Part shown: positions 1 to 12,071 of the stretch, piece by piece
Layout: each line of letters begins with the position of its first letter
Position numbering within the stretch: the first letter of the stretch is position 1
Assembly (NCBI GenBank): GCA_036435485.1
Contig: CM071594.1
Span: 103,567,001-103,631,000, forward strand
Direction of reading: 5' to 3'
Length of the DNA: 64,000 nt
Origin: Saposhnikovia divaricata
Lineage: Eukaryota; Streptophyta; Magnoliopsida; Apiales; Apiaceae
The notes under the pieces: generated by a model
What the model was told of the DNA's origin: nothing
The model's database searches: none
What the model saw: only the letters and a program-made list of their open reading frames with translations
Made by a program: the position numbers and the translations under genes

Positions 1-356
1 ATATAAGGAAGTAGTAAGAAAGACAATGATCTCAGAACCTACCGGAAGATAAGACCAGTGAGTCAAGATGAACTCGTAATGAGACTACTGCCAGAGACTA
101 AGTATAGGGTTAATTTCAACTCAGTAAAATGATGAACCAGAAACGTTAGATGCATGTGATTCAGAAGAATATTAAATTCCTTCTTTTCCCCGAATAGATT
201 ATAGTAGTTACCTTAAGTTTATTCTGACACTGAATTTCAAATGGATCAAGTAATGCGATTAATGGTTAAGAGGTAATAGAGAATGTTTTAAGATGAAATT
301 GGTAACAACCCGGCGTTGGTGTTGCCTAACGGGAGAAGGAAGACTTAATGATACAC

Positions 357-425
357 TATGATGCATCTCATACAGGTTTAGGTGGTGTGCTTATGCAGCA
401 CGACAGAGTAATTGCGGATGCATTC
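357..425 (+). pseudogene. Gypsy RNase H N-terminal fragment
   Basis: Translation from 357 reads YDASHTGLGGVLMQHDRVIA, a close match to the start of the Ty3/gypsy RNase H domain (consensus about DAS-x-GLG-x-VLMQ). The first catalytic Asp is in YDAS. The frame ends at a stop shortly after 425 and nothing of the middle of the domain follows, so this is an isolated remnant. It lies 1.8 kb upstream of the RT motif, the wrong order for a single intact element. Confidence 0.65.
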
Positions 426-1269
426 GAACAACACGGTACACCAGACTAGGATCACCTTAGTAGTGTCAATTTTTATGAAACGACTAACTCCGACGGTAGT
501 GTTCCTTCTGAAACCTGTGGTTAGGAAGACTGACATTTGATATTATCGACAACTAAGATGTATATGTATCAGGAAGAGGTGGCATGTTTCAGTTTGAAAC
601 TTTTGATTTCCCTTCTATGGGATATATATATATTTGGTTCCTTTCTAGTGGTTAAACTTCCAACTTTATGTCAATAATTCCGTTATCATGACTGCTTATG
701 GTTCTACCTGCTTGGTGATTCATAGGATTATTCTTCAGGTTTCGAAACTGGTCTCCTTAAATGTTACCAGTAGATGGATAGATTGACCAGAATTTCCCTG
801 AGTCTGGAAAGGAATTCGGTGAATTTTGGCAAACCTTGTCTTTCTGATTACCAGAGAATGTCATGGAAGAGAGTAGAAACTGGAGCAAACCCTGTGATTT
901 GGGTAAGGATGCTGTGAAATGGGTTAGTAAACGGACCCTGAGCATTACAATCGACGGTAGTGATAAAATGATGAAGTGAGATTGGACGAAAACAGGAAAT
1001 GTAAGTAAGAAATTAGCCGGACGGAGAAACTCCGGGATTGACTTAAGTGAAAATGCTGTTATGCCAGGAATGGTAAGCTTGCGTGGCACGCGGGATTGAT
1101 AAGAATAGTTGAAAAGATAAAAATAGAGGAAAGGCGACCGGAGACGGCGCTGAGTAACCGATTAAGACTTATAGGAAGTAAAGTTTTGGAAAGGTAGAAA
1201 GGTATCAAAGAAGAAGGCACTATGCCGGTAATTGCTAGAAAAGTAATACTATTAGCCAACCCCTAAAAT

Positions 1270-1271
<2 letters not shown>

Positions 1272-1324
<53 letters not shown>

Positions 1325-1327
1325 TTT
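1272..1327. repeat. (AT)n microsatellite followed by a T run
   Basis: About 22 AT dinucleotides run directly into a run of about a dozen T. It lies in decayed gypsy sequence and has no visible function. Confidence 0.9.
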
Positions 1328-2199
1328 GTGGCCAGTTGAGGCCAAGTCACAAAGGATTATCAAGTGACTAGACCAGCAATGAAAGGACAAAGCAGGGTTG
1401 CTTCTAAGAAAGCGCCGACTGCAAGGGCTTCTGATATAAAGGAAACATTAATGAGATCGTAGGAATCTTCTACTGAACCCTTTGCAACCCATGTTTTGAT
1501 TGGGAATTTGCTAGATTTTTTTTTTGTATAGGGTCACCCGTACTAAAGTGATTCATGTATATATGATTACCCAAGATTACGAGTAAAAATAGAAGTATAA
1601 TGACTTGAGATGTTTGATGTTAGGGTATAATAAATACCATGAATATATTATGACTAAGGAAAGTAAACAACGAAGGTTTATGAAGAGAGTATGGAAATGG
1701 TCAGAGATGGATCGGTATGCTGTAGAAATTTTGTCTAAGGCAAGTACATTTGAGAAGAACGATAAGTACAAAGAGATTCACGTTGAACTCGACCAATATC
1801 TTCCAAAACATCCTTGCTACCATTACCAAGTTCTGTAAGAGAGCAGATAGGCATACGTTGCCTTTTGGAAGGCCAAATAGGCTGACGACTATCTGAAAGA
1901 AGAGGATGGAATTAAGCCACCGATCGATTATCAAATGAGAATGATTGAAAAAAAAAAGACCTTTATTAAGGATACATGATCTGATTGCCAATTATAAGAT
2001 GCAAGAATTCCTTGGCAGTTGAATTAGGGATAGGATATCCATAAATTAAGACAAACCCTGGGGAATGCACAAGGGGTGGCATTAACCCTAATAACGACAT
2101 TATGACTTCAGATGATATGAGTTGGACTTGCTAAGGCAACAATGACCGGTAAGGATTATTAAAAAGAGTTCTGGAAAGAACATACATAGAATTATTAGA

Positions 2200-2700
2200 G
2201 TATTGATCAATGACATTTTGATATACCCTGCACCCAGAAAATACAGGAGGAAGGATGAGGATGACCTATGAAACCTTACAAGGAAAAAGTTAATATTCCG
2301 AACTTCAAAATGGAAGTTTGGTAAGGAATGTATGACATAGTAACAATAATGCTAGATGAGGCATGTATGAAACCCTGAGGAAGTATGGATTGAACCTATA
2401 AAGGTTGAGATTATCCTAAGATAAGGAAAGAACTAAGAAAAGAAGTATCCTAAGTAGGATTGGGAATAAACGTGATAAAGTTCCCACGGGTAGGTGGAAG
2501 CAATGACTTATGGAGAAAGACTGATAAATATTTTTTTTCTTTTTTTTTTTCTCCATCAGCAGAGCTTAAGGGAGAATGCTTTCACCCAACAATGATGGGA
2601 ATGAGGTAGAAATGTTTGAATTGGAATATATCCAGAGAACAAGGATTACCAGAAATTATTATTATCAGGAAAGGCCAATGAGGTGGCCGACAGTCTAAGT
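2200..2700 (+). pseudogene. Gypsy reverse transcriptase and RNase H remnants
   Basis: At 2200 the plus strand reads VLINDILIYP, matching the gypsy RT active-site motif V-F-I-DD-ILIYS with the first Asp of the DD pair changed to Asn. At 2668 it reads GKANEVADSLS, the well-known end of the gypsy RNase H (GKAN-x-VADALSR). Spacing between the two is about 470 bp, shorter than the roughly 750 bp I expect, so internal deletions are likely. Stops and frameshifts are frequent, and the active-site change alone would disable it. Confidence 0.6.
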
Positions 2701-3244
2701 ATAAAGGAATAATTACAAATGTTCATACCGAAGAAACAAAATGATATTTGGAAAGACCTTGAAGGTCATATTGGAGTGGAGGAAGTTACATTCCTTTTGA
2801 TGATTTTGCAAGAATCGAAGGTAATAATAGTTTAAGTAAAGATTCGATTCCTGATGGAGTCTTAAGCATATTACGTATCTTAGAAGTTCCCGTTTTGAGG
2901 CAGACCAGGACCATGATACAAAATTAACGAAGTAAACCGTTAAGTTTCCAGTCTTTTATGGAAGCTGAATGAGAGATAGTTTCATCAACCTGACATAGCT
3001 GCGATGCTTGAAACTCTTCTGCAATTGTATCTACTTCATGTAATATCTACATCAAGTTCAGGAAGTGTTCCTTATGGATAAGGAATAGTGGTTACTTTGT
3101 CTCCCTAAAGGATTTGAAACCCGTAGGATTAGCTATTAATGCACTACGTAAACAACAAGCGATGGTGATTCTTCTAAGAAAGTAGATGACAATGTAAAGA
3201 TAAAGAAAGTGCTGCCATTGATTAACTAAATGGCATGTTGATGA
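2701..3244. other. Gypsy internal sequence without readable frame
   Basis: This stretch lies between the RNase H end and the integrase C-terminus and should hold the rest of integrase. I could not read any conserved integrase motif on either strand, so I only assign it by position. Confidence 0.4.
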
Positions 3245-3339
3245 ATGACAAACAAGTTTATGTTAGTGTACTTCTGCGCAAACAAGATAGAGAATATGAG
3301 GTTGATGATTCATGATGTTAAAGATATTCCCATGGAAAG

Positions 3340-3640
3340 AATTAATGAGACTTGGAGGGAAGGGCGGTTGAGCCCGAGACTTATTGGGCCACCTGAGAGT
3401 TTAAAAGTGTTCGGACGGCGGTATTCGAGCCAGCCTTACCCCCAAAACTTATAGCACGGTCATAACGGGTTTTCATGTGGCCAGGCTACGCTAGTAAAAT
3501 GCAGATGCTCGATAGATGATAAGAGCATGAGCCGGTAGATATACGACCTGGTCTGACTTACGAAAGACAACCTGTGGAAAACCACGGATAGAAAAGAACA
3601 AGTGATGAGAAACAAGGTTGGCAGAAGTAGATTATATGAA
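3340..3640 (+). pseudogene. Gypsy integrase C-terminus with chromodomain-like tail
   Basis: A short open frame (3245-3454) contains GRLSPRLIGPPESLKVFG, which matches the K-LSPRFIGPFEI-x-x-x-G block at the integrase C-terminus of plant Ty3/gypsy elements. In a shifted frame near 3530-3580 the translation gives HEPVDIRPGLTYERQPVE, and at 3587 DRKEQVMRNKVG, matching the chromovirus tail that usually reads about ILDR-x-x-x-LRNK. The order and spacing fit one integrase C-terminus broken by at least one frameshift. This is the main evidence for the chromovirus assignment. Confidence 0.65.
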
Positions 3641-4294
3641 TCTAAGTTAAAGGGATCGGGCCAGATTCATTTCGGAAAGTTTAAATTGGAATAACGTGAT
3701 GATTACAGAATAAATGTGACGGAATGCCGATAAGGAGGTACCAAGTGCAAAAAGGTGTCTCAATAAAGAGGTGAAGGTGAAAGTAAATAATAGAAATGAG
3801 TAAGAATCAGATAATAAGAAGGATGTGATTGATAAAGAAAAGGCTGGGAAAGCAACTATGGAATGAGAAGCAGGGAATGTTATGAATGGGTTTTCTAATG
3901 AATTCTCAGGATGACAACCTGATAGTGTCAATATTATAGTTATGAAAAAGCTAGTAACATGATATGGGATGTCAGTAATAATGATGTCAAGTGAGAAATC
4001 TAAGATTTAACCTGAAAGGTTGAAGGATTTCCCGAATGTGAGTATCGCTAAGATTGACAAGAGTATTTGTCCATAGAATAATGGACAAAGCAGCAAGATA
4101 TGTTGACACGTAAGATTGCGATCAAATAGTATTGGATATAATTATGATTAATTTCTTCTTTGATAAACCTCTATAGTTCAGAGGTAAATTCTGAGTATGA
4201 TATTCTACAATCATGAAAGCTTTCTATAATCCTTTAGAACTCTTTTCTCTTCTTCTCTCTTATTCATCTTCTTTATGAATTGAGAAGAACAACC

Positions 4295-4310
4295 CTTTTA
4301 GGAGGGGAGG
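4295..4310 (+). other. Upstream polypurine-like tract
   Basis: TTTTAGGAGGGGAGG closely copies the polypurine tract at 4786-4802 but is not followed by an LTR start. It may be a second, internal plus-strand primer site or a duplication of the 3' end. Confidence 0.4.
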
Positions 4311-4785
4311 TACTGCTACGTGACTATCTGTCTATGTGATAGAAGTCTAAGTGGAATACCATGACTTGTTTAATTGCTTGTCAAGTACTAAAGGCTGGCC
4401 CCCTTCTGTACTAACTATGCAATATAACAAATGTTCAATTGATCATAGTGATCTCTCAATAAATCTTTCCACTTCTCTATATTGATCGAGATTGCTAAGA
4501 TTAAAGCGATCAGGAAATGCACAGTACGAGCGAGGTTACCTCCGAATTCGTAGGGTGATAGTGATACCAATGTTACTGCAGGTATCAATAAGGGTAAGAC
4601 TGAGTAAGAGTATAACCCGGATAGTGTGTTGTACGAAAAATGACAAAGTTGATGGAAAAGGATAAAGTATGGACTGTAGCACCAGTAGATGTGCTGAGAA
4701 AGGGTAGAACGACTAAGAGTTGATCCAGAAGCTGAAACGACAGATAAACGACTCTTGTTTTCTACCTGATTCCGGGACGGAATCC

Positions 4786-4802
4786 TTTTAAGGAGGGGAG
4801 AC
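4786..4802 (+). promoter_or_regulatory. Polypurine tract of gypsy element
   Basis: The purine run AAGGAGGGGAGA sits directly upstream of the LTR start TGTAAGAACCCC. This is the expected place and composition for the plus-strand DNA primer. Confidence 0.75.
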
Positions 4803-5065
4803 TGTAAGAACCCCAAATTTTGGATATAATTAAAACTTTTTATTAAGTAATGATAAAATGAGGAACAATGATTCCGACAACAAGGTCACCAGCTCTAATG
4901 AATGGTGGTTTCAAAGAACAATAATTGTAATGAATGGATATTGCTTTGGACAATGATCCTGATGCATTGGTATATTGTCAGAATAGAGTAATTCGATGGT
5001 TGAGGACCTAGATAAGATTAATCTACCATCCAGGAAGGAGCTAATGGATCCTTGAAGGGAAATGA

Positions 5066-5180
5066 GTACGTGCATAGTGTTTCCCGTACGTGCGTAGTGT
5101 TTCCCATACGTGCATAGTGTTTCCCATACGTGCATAGTATTTCCCGTACGTGCATAGTGTTTCCTGTACGTGCATAGTAA
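5066..5180. repeat. 20-bp tandem repeat with ACGTG cores
   Basis: Six near-identical head-to-tail copies of GTACGTGCATAGTGTTTCCC are present. Each contains ACGTG, the core shared by G-box and ABRE-type plant promoter elements. They lie about 260 bp into the LTR, where promoter or enhancer sequence is expected. Confidence 0.85.
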
Positions 5181-7294
5181 TTTGGTGGATGAATAGTGAT
5201 TTTGTAAGTTGGAAAACTTTTCACGCCACCCTATGTACGGGACGTGATATGGATGTTTCGAAGTCATATTAGTAATACGCGGAGGAAATAAGTGAATGCA
5301 GAGACGATCGGAATTCAGAAATTCCAAATTCTTTTTCGGTATAATATTTGACCGGACAGTGGATTAAATATTATTATAATCCAAGAATTGAGATATTAAC
5401 TTTGAGGATTTAATATTTTGGGATGTTATTATATTTGATTTAAGAATGAAGGTAGGAAACCACTGAGGCAGTGAAACAAGCGTTCTAGAAACCGCTAAAA
5501 ACGTAATAACGAGATTAATCAATAAAGCGAACGAATCCTAGATTACGGATTAAGTTCGTATCGAGATTAAATATCCTACATGGTCATCACGAGGATTATA
5601 TTAAGGATTGGGGAAGGTATTATGAATATCGAGAAATTTCCCGGTAAACCCTAGAGGTGAAACTACTTAGTTATTCGTCCGAACGATCAATGAATTGAGC
5701 AATAAACGGACAAAGAAACAAGCAGAGGAAGCAAGATACATGCATGTGCAAGTGATAAATATCTAGTAACTAGAAAGGAACTAGATTAATTAGAATGCAA
5801 CCAAGTACTTAGCACACAAACCACTTGGTTAGCCTTAAACCACCAAAATATCAACACTTGTCTTGCCAAATTACATCATTGCATGCATCATCACTTTATT
5901 AAAGCAACCAAGGATGAGATATTATGCTAAACATATCACTTTATGCATTATTTCCAAGAGCAAGTCAAGCAAAACCTCTTCCTCTCCCCCATCTAGCACC
6001 ATTCGACTTCCTCCTTAATTCAAAAACAAAAATCATTCTTCCCACCATTGTTTGATCTCCTAATATTTTTCATAGATCCTATATTTCATAAAAATGATAC
6101 CCTAGAAATCTTAGCCTCAAAATCCATTGTTTCCATTTTCAAAGAAATCATCAAAGTCTAGGGTGAATAGTGATTTTCAAGAACAACTCTTGATTTTCTT
6201 GATTTCTAGGATGATCTAAGCTTGGTTATGGGTATACAAGGACTATGCAAGGCTTAGCAAGGTCTTTACACACTCCAAGGAAGGTATAAATCTCTTGAAA
6301 CCCTAGGCCTTACTTTGATATCATGCTTGTTCTTGATGATTTTAGAGTAATATGTTCTTAATGATGTTATAAGCATGATTAGTTAAGTGGTTTAGTGAAT
6401 CAAGAAGCATGATGATTTTCAATACCAAGATCAGTAGCTTCTGGACTCTTAGAGATGCTTATTAAGTGTATAAATTGTTTAGATGCCCGGTGTGGCTTGG
6501 TTGATGCGATATGATTTTTAAGAATGCTCGATTCATAGCCGTCGTAATGCCCGATTTTCATTAACATTAAGAAATCGATATGGTCAGTGGTCATAACTCT
6601 CTGTTCTTGACAAAGCAATGAACCCTACTGATAGGTTTTTAAACATAGATCACTTTGGCGAAAGAATCGAAGCGTTTCGACTTACGGTTTAGGAGTTACG
6701 GTCGGTTTACTAAAAGTAGTTCGAATCCGTAAACGAAAGTTCGTAACTGAAATTGAACCCTCGTAAAATACGTAAGTCAGTGGCGAATCTTGGTAATTAA
6801 ATACTAGAGGTAAAAAGGAAGGCGTGAGAGAAAACCTCATGTGAAACGGATCGTTTTCCGATTTTATAAAAATATTCGAATCAAAGTTAATCGCGAACGA
6901 ACCCCTAAAAAAACCCGCTTGATTATAACTTCGGTAAAACACTTAGAAAACGGGCGATAAAACTCGGAGCATAATATTGATTCGTAACGATCGACTTTAG
7001 AACTTGTATGACTTAAGTATGTCCCAAGTGTAAGTACAATGACATGTCGTATTAACGAACGAATGTCGGGTCGGATCGATGTTAAAAGGAATCCACTAAA
7101 AGGGGTATAACGAGATAACTCGAGAACGTGTTTCAATTTAAGTATAACTTAACTTTTAAGATGTTAAGTGATTAATCCCGAATGCCTTGGCTATTTATAG
7201 ATCACCAAGCTGACCCGGGACCCGCTACCACTACCTCTTACCGTACTCGACTACCAGGCAAGTTTCAATTCCCTTCTTTTAGGCTGTTGTTGTG

Positions 7295-7299
<5 letters not shown>

Positions 7300-7357
<58 letters not shown>
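7300..7357. repeat. (AT)n microsatellite
   Basis: About 29 uninterrupted AT dinucleotides inside the gypsy LTR. Confidence 0.95.
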
Positions 7358-7360
<3 letters not shown>

Positions 7361-7589
7361 TTCTGTTATACATATGCCATAGCATGCATGCCTACTTTCA
7401 AGTTATATCATTATGCTTGTTCCCTGATTGTTATTGGCTTATAAATTAGATAGCTATCGTATCAATTATAAGCCGGTTATTGTGAGACCCTCAGAGAAGG
7501 GTGTATACATCTTATTCATCAAATATAGACCGGGAGTCAATATTTCTTGACATATCGAGATTACCTCGAAAGAAAATATCTAAGTAAAT

Positions 7590-8300
7590 ATTTTCTATTA
7601 TTTGGGCGACGAATATTATTTGAATATTCGTTCGAGATTATTTATTTAACGATCCTTACTTCAAATAATTATTTGAACGTAACCATTCGACGAATAATAT
7701 TTTTCAATATTCATTCAAAGTCGAATAGATTATCGATTATTATTCCGAATATTCTTCTAAAGATTGGACTACTAAATGAATATTATTTGAATATCCATTT
7801 AGAATATTACTTTATTAAATGAATATTACTTTTGAATATTCATTTAAGATATTACTTACTTGATGAATATTATTCTAATATTCATCTGAAGCTTGATTTA
7901 TTTATCGAGTCTTATCTCGAATATTCCTTTAAAGCTTGGATTACTAAATGAATATTACTTGATATTCATTTAGAATATTATTCATTAAACGAATATTACT
8001 TTTTCAATAAACATTTAAATTCCTAATTAATTATGAATATTATTTTGAATATTCATCCAGGGTCATATTTAATCATCGAATATTATTTTAAATATTTTAA
8101 ATATTCCTTTCAGGTCTTATTAATTAATGAATATTATTCTGAATATTCATTTGAATATTTAATTATGCAATAAATATTCTCTAGATATTTCTTCAAGGAT
8201 TATTTGAGAAATACTCTGATTAAAGATATTCTTTCATATTCCTAAATATTCTGTAAAATATTTTAATTCAATAAATATTCTCTGAATATTTATTCCATAC
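7590..8300. repeat. Array of imperfect AATATT palindromes
   Basis: A degenerate unit recurs about a dozen times. A typical unit has arms AAATGAATATT and AATATTCATTT around a short loop, so each could form a hairpin. Units are spaced irregularly at roughly 40-70 nt and separated by short linkers such as TTACT. The composition is far more AT-rich than the rest of the LTR. Confidence 0.7.
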
Positions 8301-9642
8301 TAAAAATAACCTCGATAAGGTTTATCTTCTTCGATTATTACAGAAAATATTTCGGAGTCATATTATTATTAATCTTATATCAAGAAAGGTTCTCAGACAT
8401 CATTCTTCTTTGAGTCTACCTCTCTAATAATAAGGGAACCTTACTTGGAAGATGTTATTTATCTTGTCGACTTCCCGGTCATAAAGTATTCTCTTCACTC
8501 GCAACTCGGGTGCTGTTGACTTATTAAGTCGTTGTTTACCTTCTCATCTTTCGAGGGGTAAGATTGTTGGAACAAGTTGATATTCGATACCAAGCCACAG
8601 CTTGGAAGTTATTGGTGAATTTTCCTTTCCAACTAAATACGACTACCTTGTAGAGTCTTATCAACAAGTATTATACTTGGGGAAAGGGGGACGAACGTTA
8701 CATTCAGAATCATGAATTCGATTTGAACTAGGAGTCGTGTAAGAGGCCGAGTAGCGCCGGTCCATCCCCTTTGGCCCAACCGTTGGCCGGGGAGAGCTAG
8801 TAAGGCGGTAGACAAGTAAAGCCGTCAGTTCTTCCTTCTACCGGTAGTAAATCTAAATTGAGCTGTACGATCTCGACTGATCATCAAGATTGGAACAGCG
8901 GGCGCGGTGAATACTCCATCATTGGTTCATCATCCAAACTTATTTATTTCCTGCAACATGATTACTGTTGGCAGAGCTGGAAAAGTATTCATAACTGGAA
9001 TTGCAATCTTTTCATGCAAGTTCCTCTTTTTATTGGCAATGAGAATATCACGCTTACTTTTGATGTAGCAGATATTTCTACAAACAAATACTTTAAGTTA
9101 CCTTGTAACTTCATCGTTCATATTATACTGGCATCATTTCCGTAAATGCATGACATATGGTTTGAAATATACTTTTGAACTGTTATACATTATCGTTCAG
9201 TTATATATTATTGTTGGTGGGCTATTGCTCACCCTTGCTTTATTATTATATCACAATAACAGCTAGACCAGATGACTCGCACAAGGCGCACTCGACGCGG
9301 GCGAGGACGATGAGACTACCAGAGCTGAAGAAGAAGCTATTGGTAGGATATATTTATTCTTTCAGTACCAAGAATATGGTCTAGTATGACTTATGTAAAT
9401 GGATGGCAAAGAGTATGTATTTATATTGAAATTCTTCTGGATTGTAAGAACTCATAATGTGATTAATAAAAATTTGATTGTTACTCTGATTTCATCTCTG
9501 GGACTATAACGGGTGTGTTTTATATTGTTGTGTTGGGTCATAGAGACGTAAATTATTTTATGTTAAGGAAAGTTCAATTGTTGTGGACAGAATTGGAAAC
9601 CGTAACCACCGGATCCCGGACCCTGGATCTGGGGGTGTTACA

Positions 9643-9822
9643 TCTCTAGTGAAAACTAATGAATCCTCTGTGTTTGTGATGGTGTCATTAGGATATGCCC
9701 CAACTTGCATTTCCTCACCATCTAAATGTGGTTCCTGGGTGGTGAGCAAAGTATCATGCACTAAGTCACTTGAATTCATTGGCTCACCAAGAGAAGAGAA
9801 TTCTTGATGATCAATGCCTTGC
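9643..9822 (-). pseudogene. Extra ORF of Sirevirus A, C-terminal continuation
   Basis: The minus strand is open here with an acidic, Ser/Thr-rich sequence of about 60 residues including EPMNSSDLVHDTLLTTQEPH. It has the composition of the low-complexity middle of the same ORF at 12072-13482. Discounting the insertion at 9823-12071 and one duplication leaves the frame continuous. It ends abruptly at the gypsy LTR end, so the C-terminal part of the protein is lost. Confidence 0.65.
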
Positions 9823-10631
9823 TGTTGGTTCGAAAACTAACTGCGCAAGTGTACGCGGTCACAAGTAATATAATAAATTTGATCCCACGAAGACTTGGTG
9901 TTTGTTCAGAAATAACGTTTAAGCAACGACGTATGATTAAACAATAAACTGCTTGAATAAATATAAAATCAGGATTTTGTTGTATTTTTCTAATTGATTA
10001 ATTAAATTAATAATATTAAAGAATTCAAACTACTCGATTTAATTAAATGAGAACTTATATGTGAGAAAAACATGGGATTCTAATTTCATTATTTATTTCA
10101 TTTAGAATTGATGCCTTAATTTCAAAGTAATTTTGATAATTTACGAAAGCTAGTCGGGAACACGAAACTAACATAAGCCCCTTTCAGCCTTAACTTATAT
10201 CAAACCATACGAACATCCACTTAAAAAGATAGAAGTCGCGAGGACACCTTTTATGCTTAGACCCTATATGTCTATAAGATTTGAAAACATAATTGGTTTA
10301 CGAATAAATTCCTTTATTATGACTACATAGGGTGATGTGATCCAAAATCCTACCACTTATCGTAAATGTACATGACAATTACGAACCTATGCTAACATGG
10401 CAAATTCTAAATTCCTAAATCCACTTTCGCATTCATTAGGAATTAATAATTTAGACGTTAGCTACGCATCTAATAAATTAAGCGTAACCACATTAGACAA
10501 TCTGAATTTTTATCATAATACAAATTATTAAGGCATCGAATTGCTAAATTACGTAAATAAATCCAATAGAATCCCATGACGGCGATTAGTTCATAATCGA
10601 ACGGATCGTCATCACGGGATTAATTGAAAAC

Positions 10632-10721
<90 letters not shown>

Positions 10722-10742
10722 GTAATAATAATAATAATAATA

Positions 10743-10780
<38 letters not shown>
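10632..10780. repeat. (ATA)n microsatellite, about 150 bp
   Basis: About 48 ATA/AAT triplets with two single-base interruptions (AGT) near 10721 and 10745. Confidence 0.95.
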
Positions 10781-11599
10781 TAAATTAAAAATTGCGATAA
10801 ATTAAATATGAAATTGCAAGAGTTAGAACGTAGAACCGAAATAGCTTCCAATGAAAGAAAAGAGCACTCCAAATAATCCCCGTAAATTCTTCAACCAAAC
10901 TAACACTTATAATAAATTTGCAAAAAATTAAAGTGTATAAAAATGAAACTTAAAATTACAAGAACTAGAGAGAATACAAGAGATCATTGTTGCTCTCTAA
11001 AAATGGTGTGTTTTTCAAGCTTGAGAACTACACCTATTTATAGCACAAATTAGCACACCAATTTAATAAAATAAAAAAGAAAAGAAATAAAAAGAATTAA
11101 AAAGAAATAAACACAGCCCACAAAATAATAATAGAGCCGAAAGCAATACAGCTACCACCCTCCTGTATTTTATTATAAATTCCATACTAGATGCTTCGCT
11201 GAAAAACCAGTCACATGACCAGGGAGGTGAACACACGCGGATTTTTTTTTCTGTTTCCTCCGGACGCGTGGAAGCCACGCGCTTCCAGGCGTGTGTTGAC
11301 AGGCTACAGAATGTGTTCAGTGGCTTGCTTTTTGTTTTTTTCTTTTGTTTTTTTTTTCTTTTTCATTTGCTTAAAACCTGTCGACCACAACACTTCACAC
11401 AACCGTGGCCTACTTTGCTTTACAAGGATGGGTTTTGTAAATATTCTTTTTAACCTGCACAACTTATAATCTTGAATTAATAAATAATTAATTTAATGCA
11501 AAAATTATAAAAATAAATATCTAATATTATTAGATATTTATAAATATAATTTTCTAATTAAATTAAATATTTATTAATAAAAATAAATCATTAAGTCCT

Positions 11600-11890
11600 A
11601 AGCTGCGGTCTATTGAGGGCCTGGAACCGGACTTCTTTTGCTTAACAAAAAATATATCAATTCCAACCGGGGTTCCAGCTTTAAGAATATATCACTTTCC
11701 ATATTTTTGTGATAATTCTATTTTCTCATTGCTCGTTCAGGTGTAAGTTACGGTCTATTGAGGATCTAAAACCGGACTCCTTTTGCTTAACGAAAAATAC
11801 AACAATTCCAACCGGGGTTTCAGCATTAAGAATATATCACTCAGAATTTCTTTATGATAATTCTTTTTCCTCGTATCCAGTCCACTTGAT
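11600..11890. repeat. Tandem duplication, period about 145 bp
   Basis: The block beginning GGTCTATTGAGG at 11607 and running through an AACCGGACT segment, TTTTGCTTAAC, CAATTCCAACCGGGGTT and AAGAATATATCAC is repeated at 11752 with scattered substitutions. Both copies lie near the high-coordinate end of the LTR-like insertion. Confidence 0.8.
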
Positions 11891-12071
11891 AAAATTGAGA
11901 CAGAAATCCACCGTTTTTAGCCTTTTATCGCCACAATACCTAAAGTTGTGAGTTCTGCACAACAAATAATTAATCAACAAAAACGAATTAAAAGACACAA
12001 CATATTTAAGGATAAACCACCAATCTAGGTCCAATTAGCGCAAAATAAGTGGATATAAAATCCACTTATCA

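Larger units (their letters stand above)
1..9642 (+). mobile_element. Decayed Ty3/gypsy chromovirus (Tekay/Del-like), 3' half with 3' LTR
   Basis: The order of recognisable pieces on the plus strand is reverse transcriptase/RNase H, integrase C-terminus with chromodomain-like tail, polypurine tract, then an LTR that starts TGTAAGAACCCC and ends GGGGGTGTTACA. Those ends are familiar from plant chromoviruses. The internal part is so mutated that no long frame survives, and an RNase H start at 357 lies upstream of an RT motif at 2200, so it is rearranged or two copies are mixed. The 5' part is outside the window. The 3' edge lies inside the extra ORF of a minus-strand Sirevirus, so the gypsy inserted into that element. 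The expected target duplication on this side is TCTCT (9643-9647). Confidence 0.75.
4803..9642 (+). mobile_element. Very long 3' LTR of the gypsy element
   Basis: The LTR starts TGTAAGAACCCCAAATTTTG right after the polypurine tract and ends GGATCTGGGGGTGTTACA, giving TG...CA termini and a length of 4,840 bp. That is long but within the range known for Tekay-type elements. It contains a 20-bp tandem repeat (5066-5180), an (AT)n tract (7300-7357) and a palindromic AATATT array (7590-8300). I see no clear nested insertion inside it, but one could hide in the AT-rich part. Its partner LTR is outside the window, so the length is inferred from the two ends only. Confidence 0.7.
9823..12071. mobile_element. 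LTR-like insertion of 2,249 bp with 5-bp target duplication
   Basis: The insertion runs from TGTTGGTTCG to CCACTTATCA, so it has TG...CA ends. It is flanked by CTTGC at 9818-9822 and 12072-12076. The target is an open coding frame of Sirevirus A, which supports the exact edges. It has no coding frame of note. It holds an (ATA)n tract, a 145-bp tandem duplication (11600-11890) and a perfect 10-bp hairpin at one end (12045-12069). Most likely it is a solo LTR, or else a small non-autonomous LTR element. No internal primer site or polypurine tract was seen. The lineage is not recognised. Confidence 0.65.

Noticed and set aside
757..1259. Minus-strand open frames in the gypsy remnant
   Set aside because: They lie antisense to decayed plus-strand gypsy sequence and resemble no known protein.
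9824..12071. Helitron, suggested by the terminal hairpin ATAAGTGGAT/ATCCACTTAT
   Set aside because: There is no CTRR end after the hairpin, while a 5-bp duplication CTTGC and TG...CA ends fit an LTR-type insertion better.
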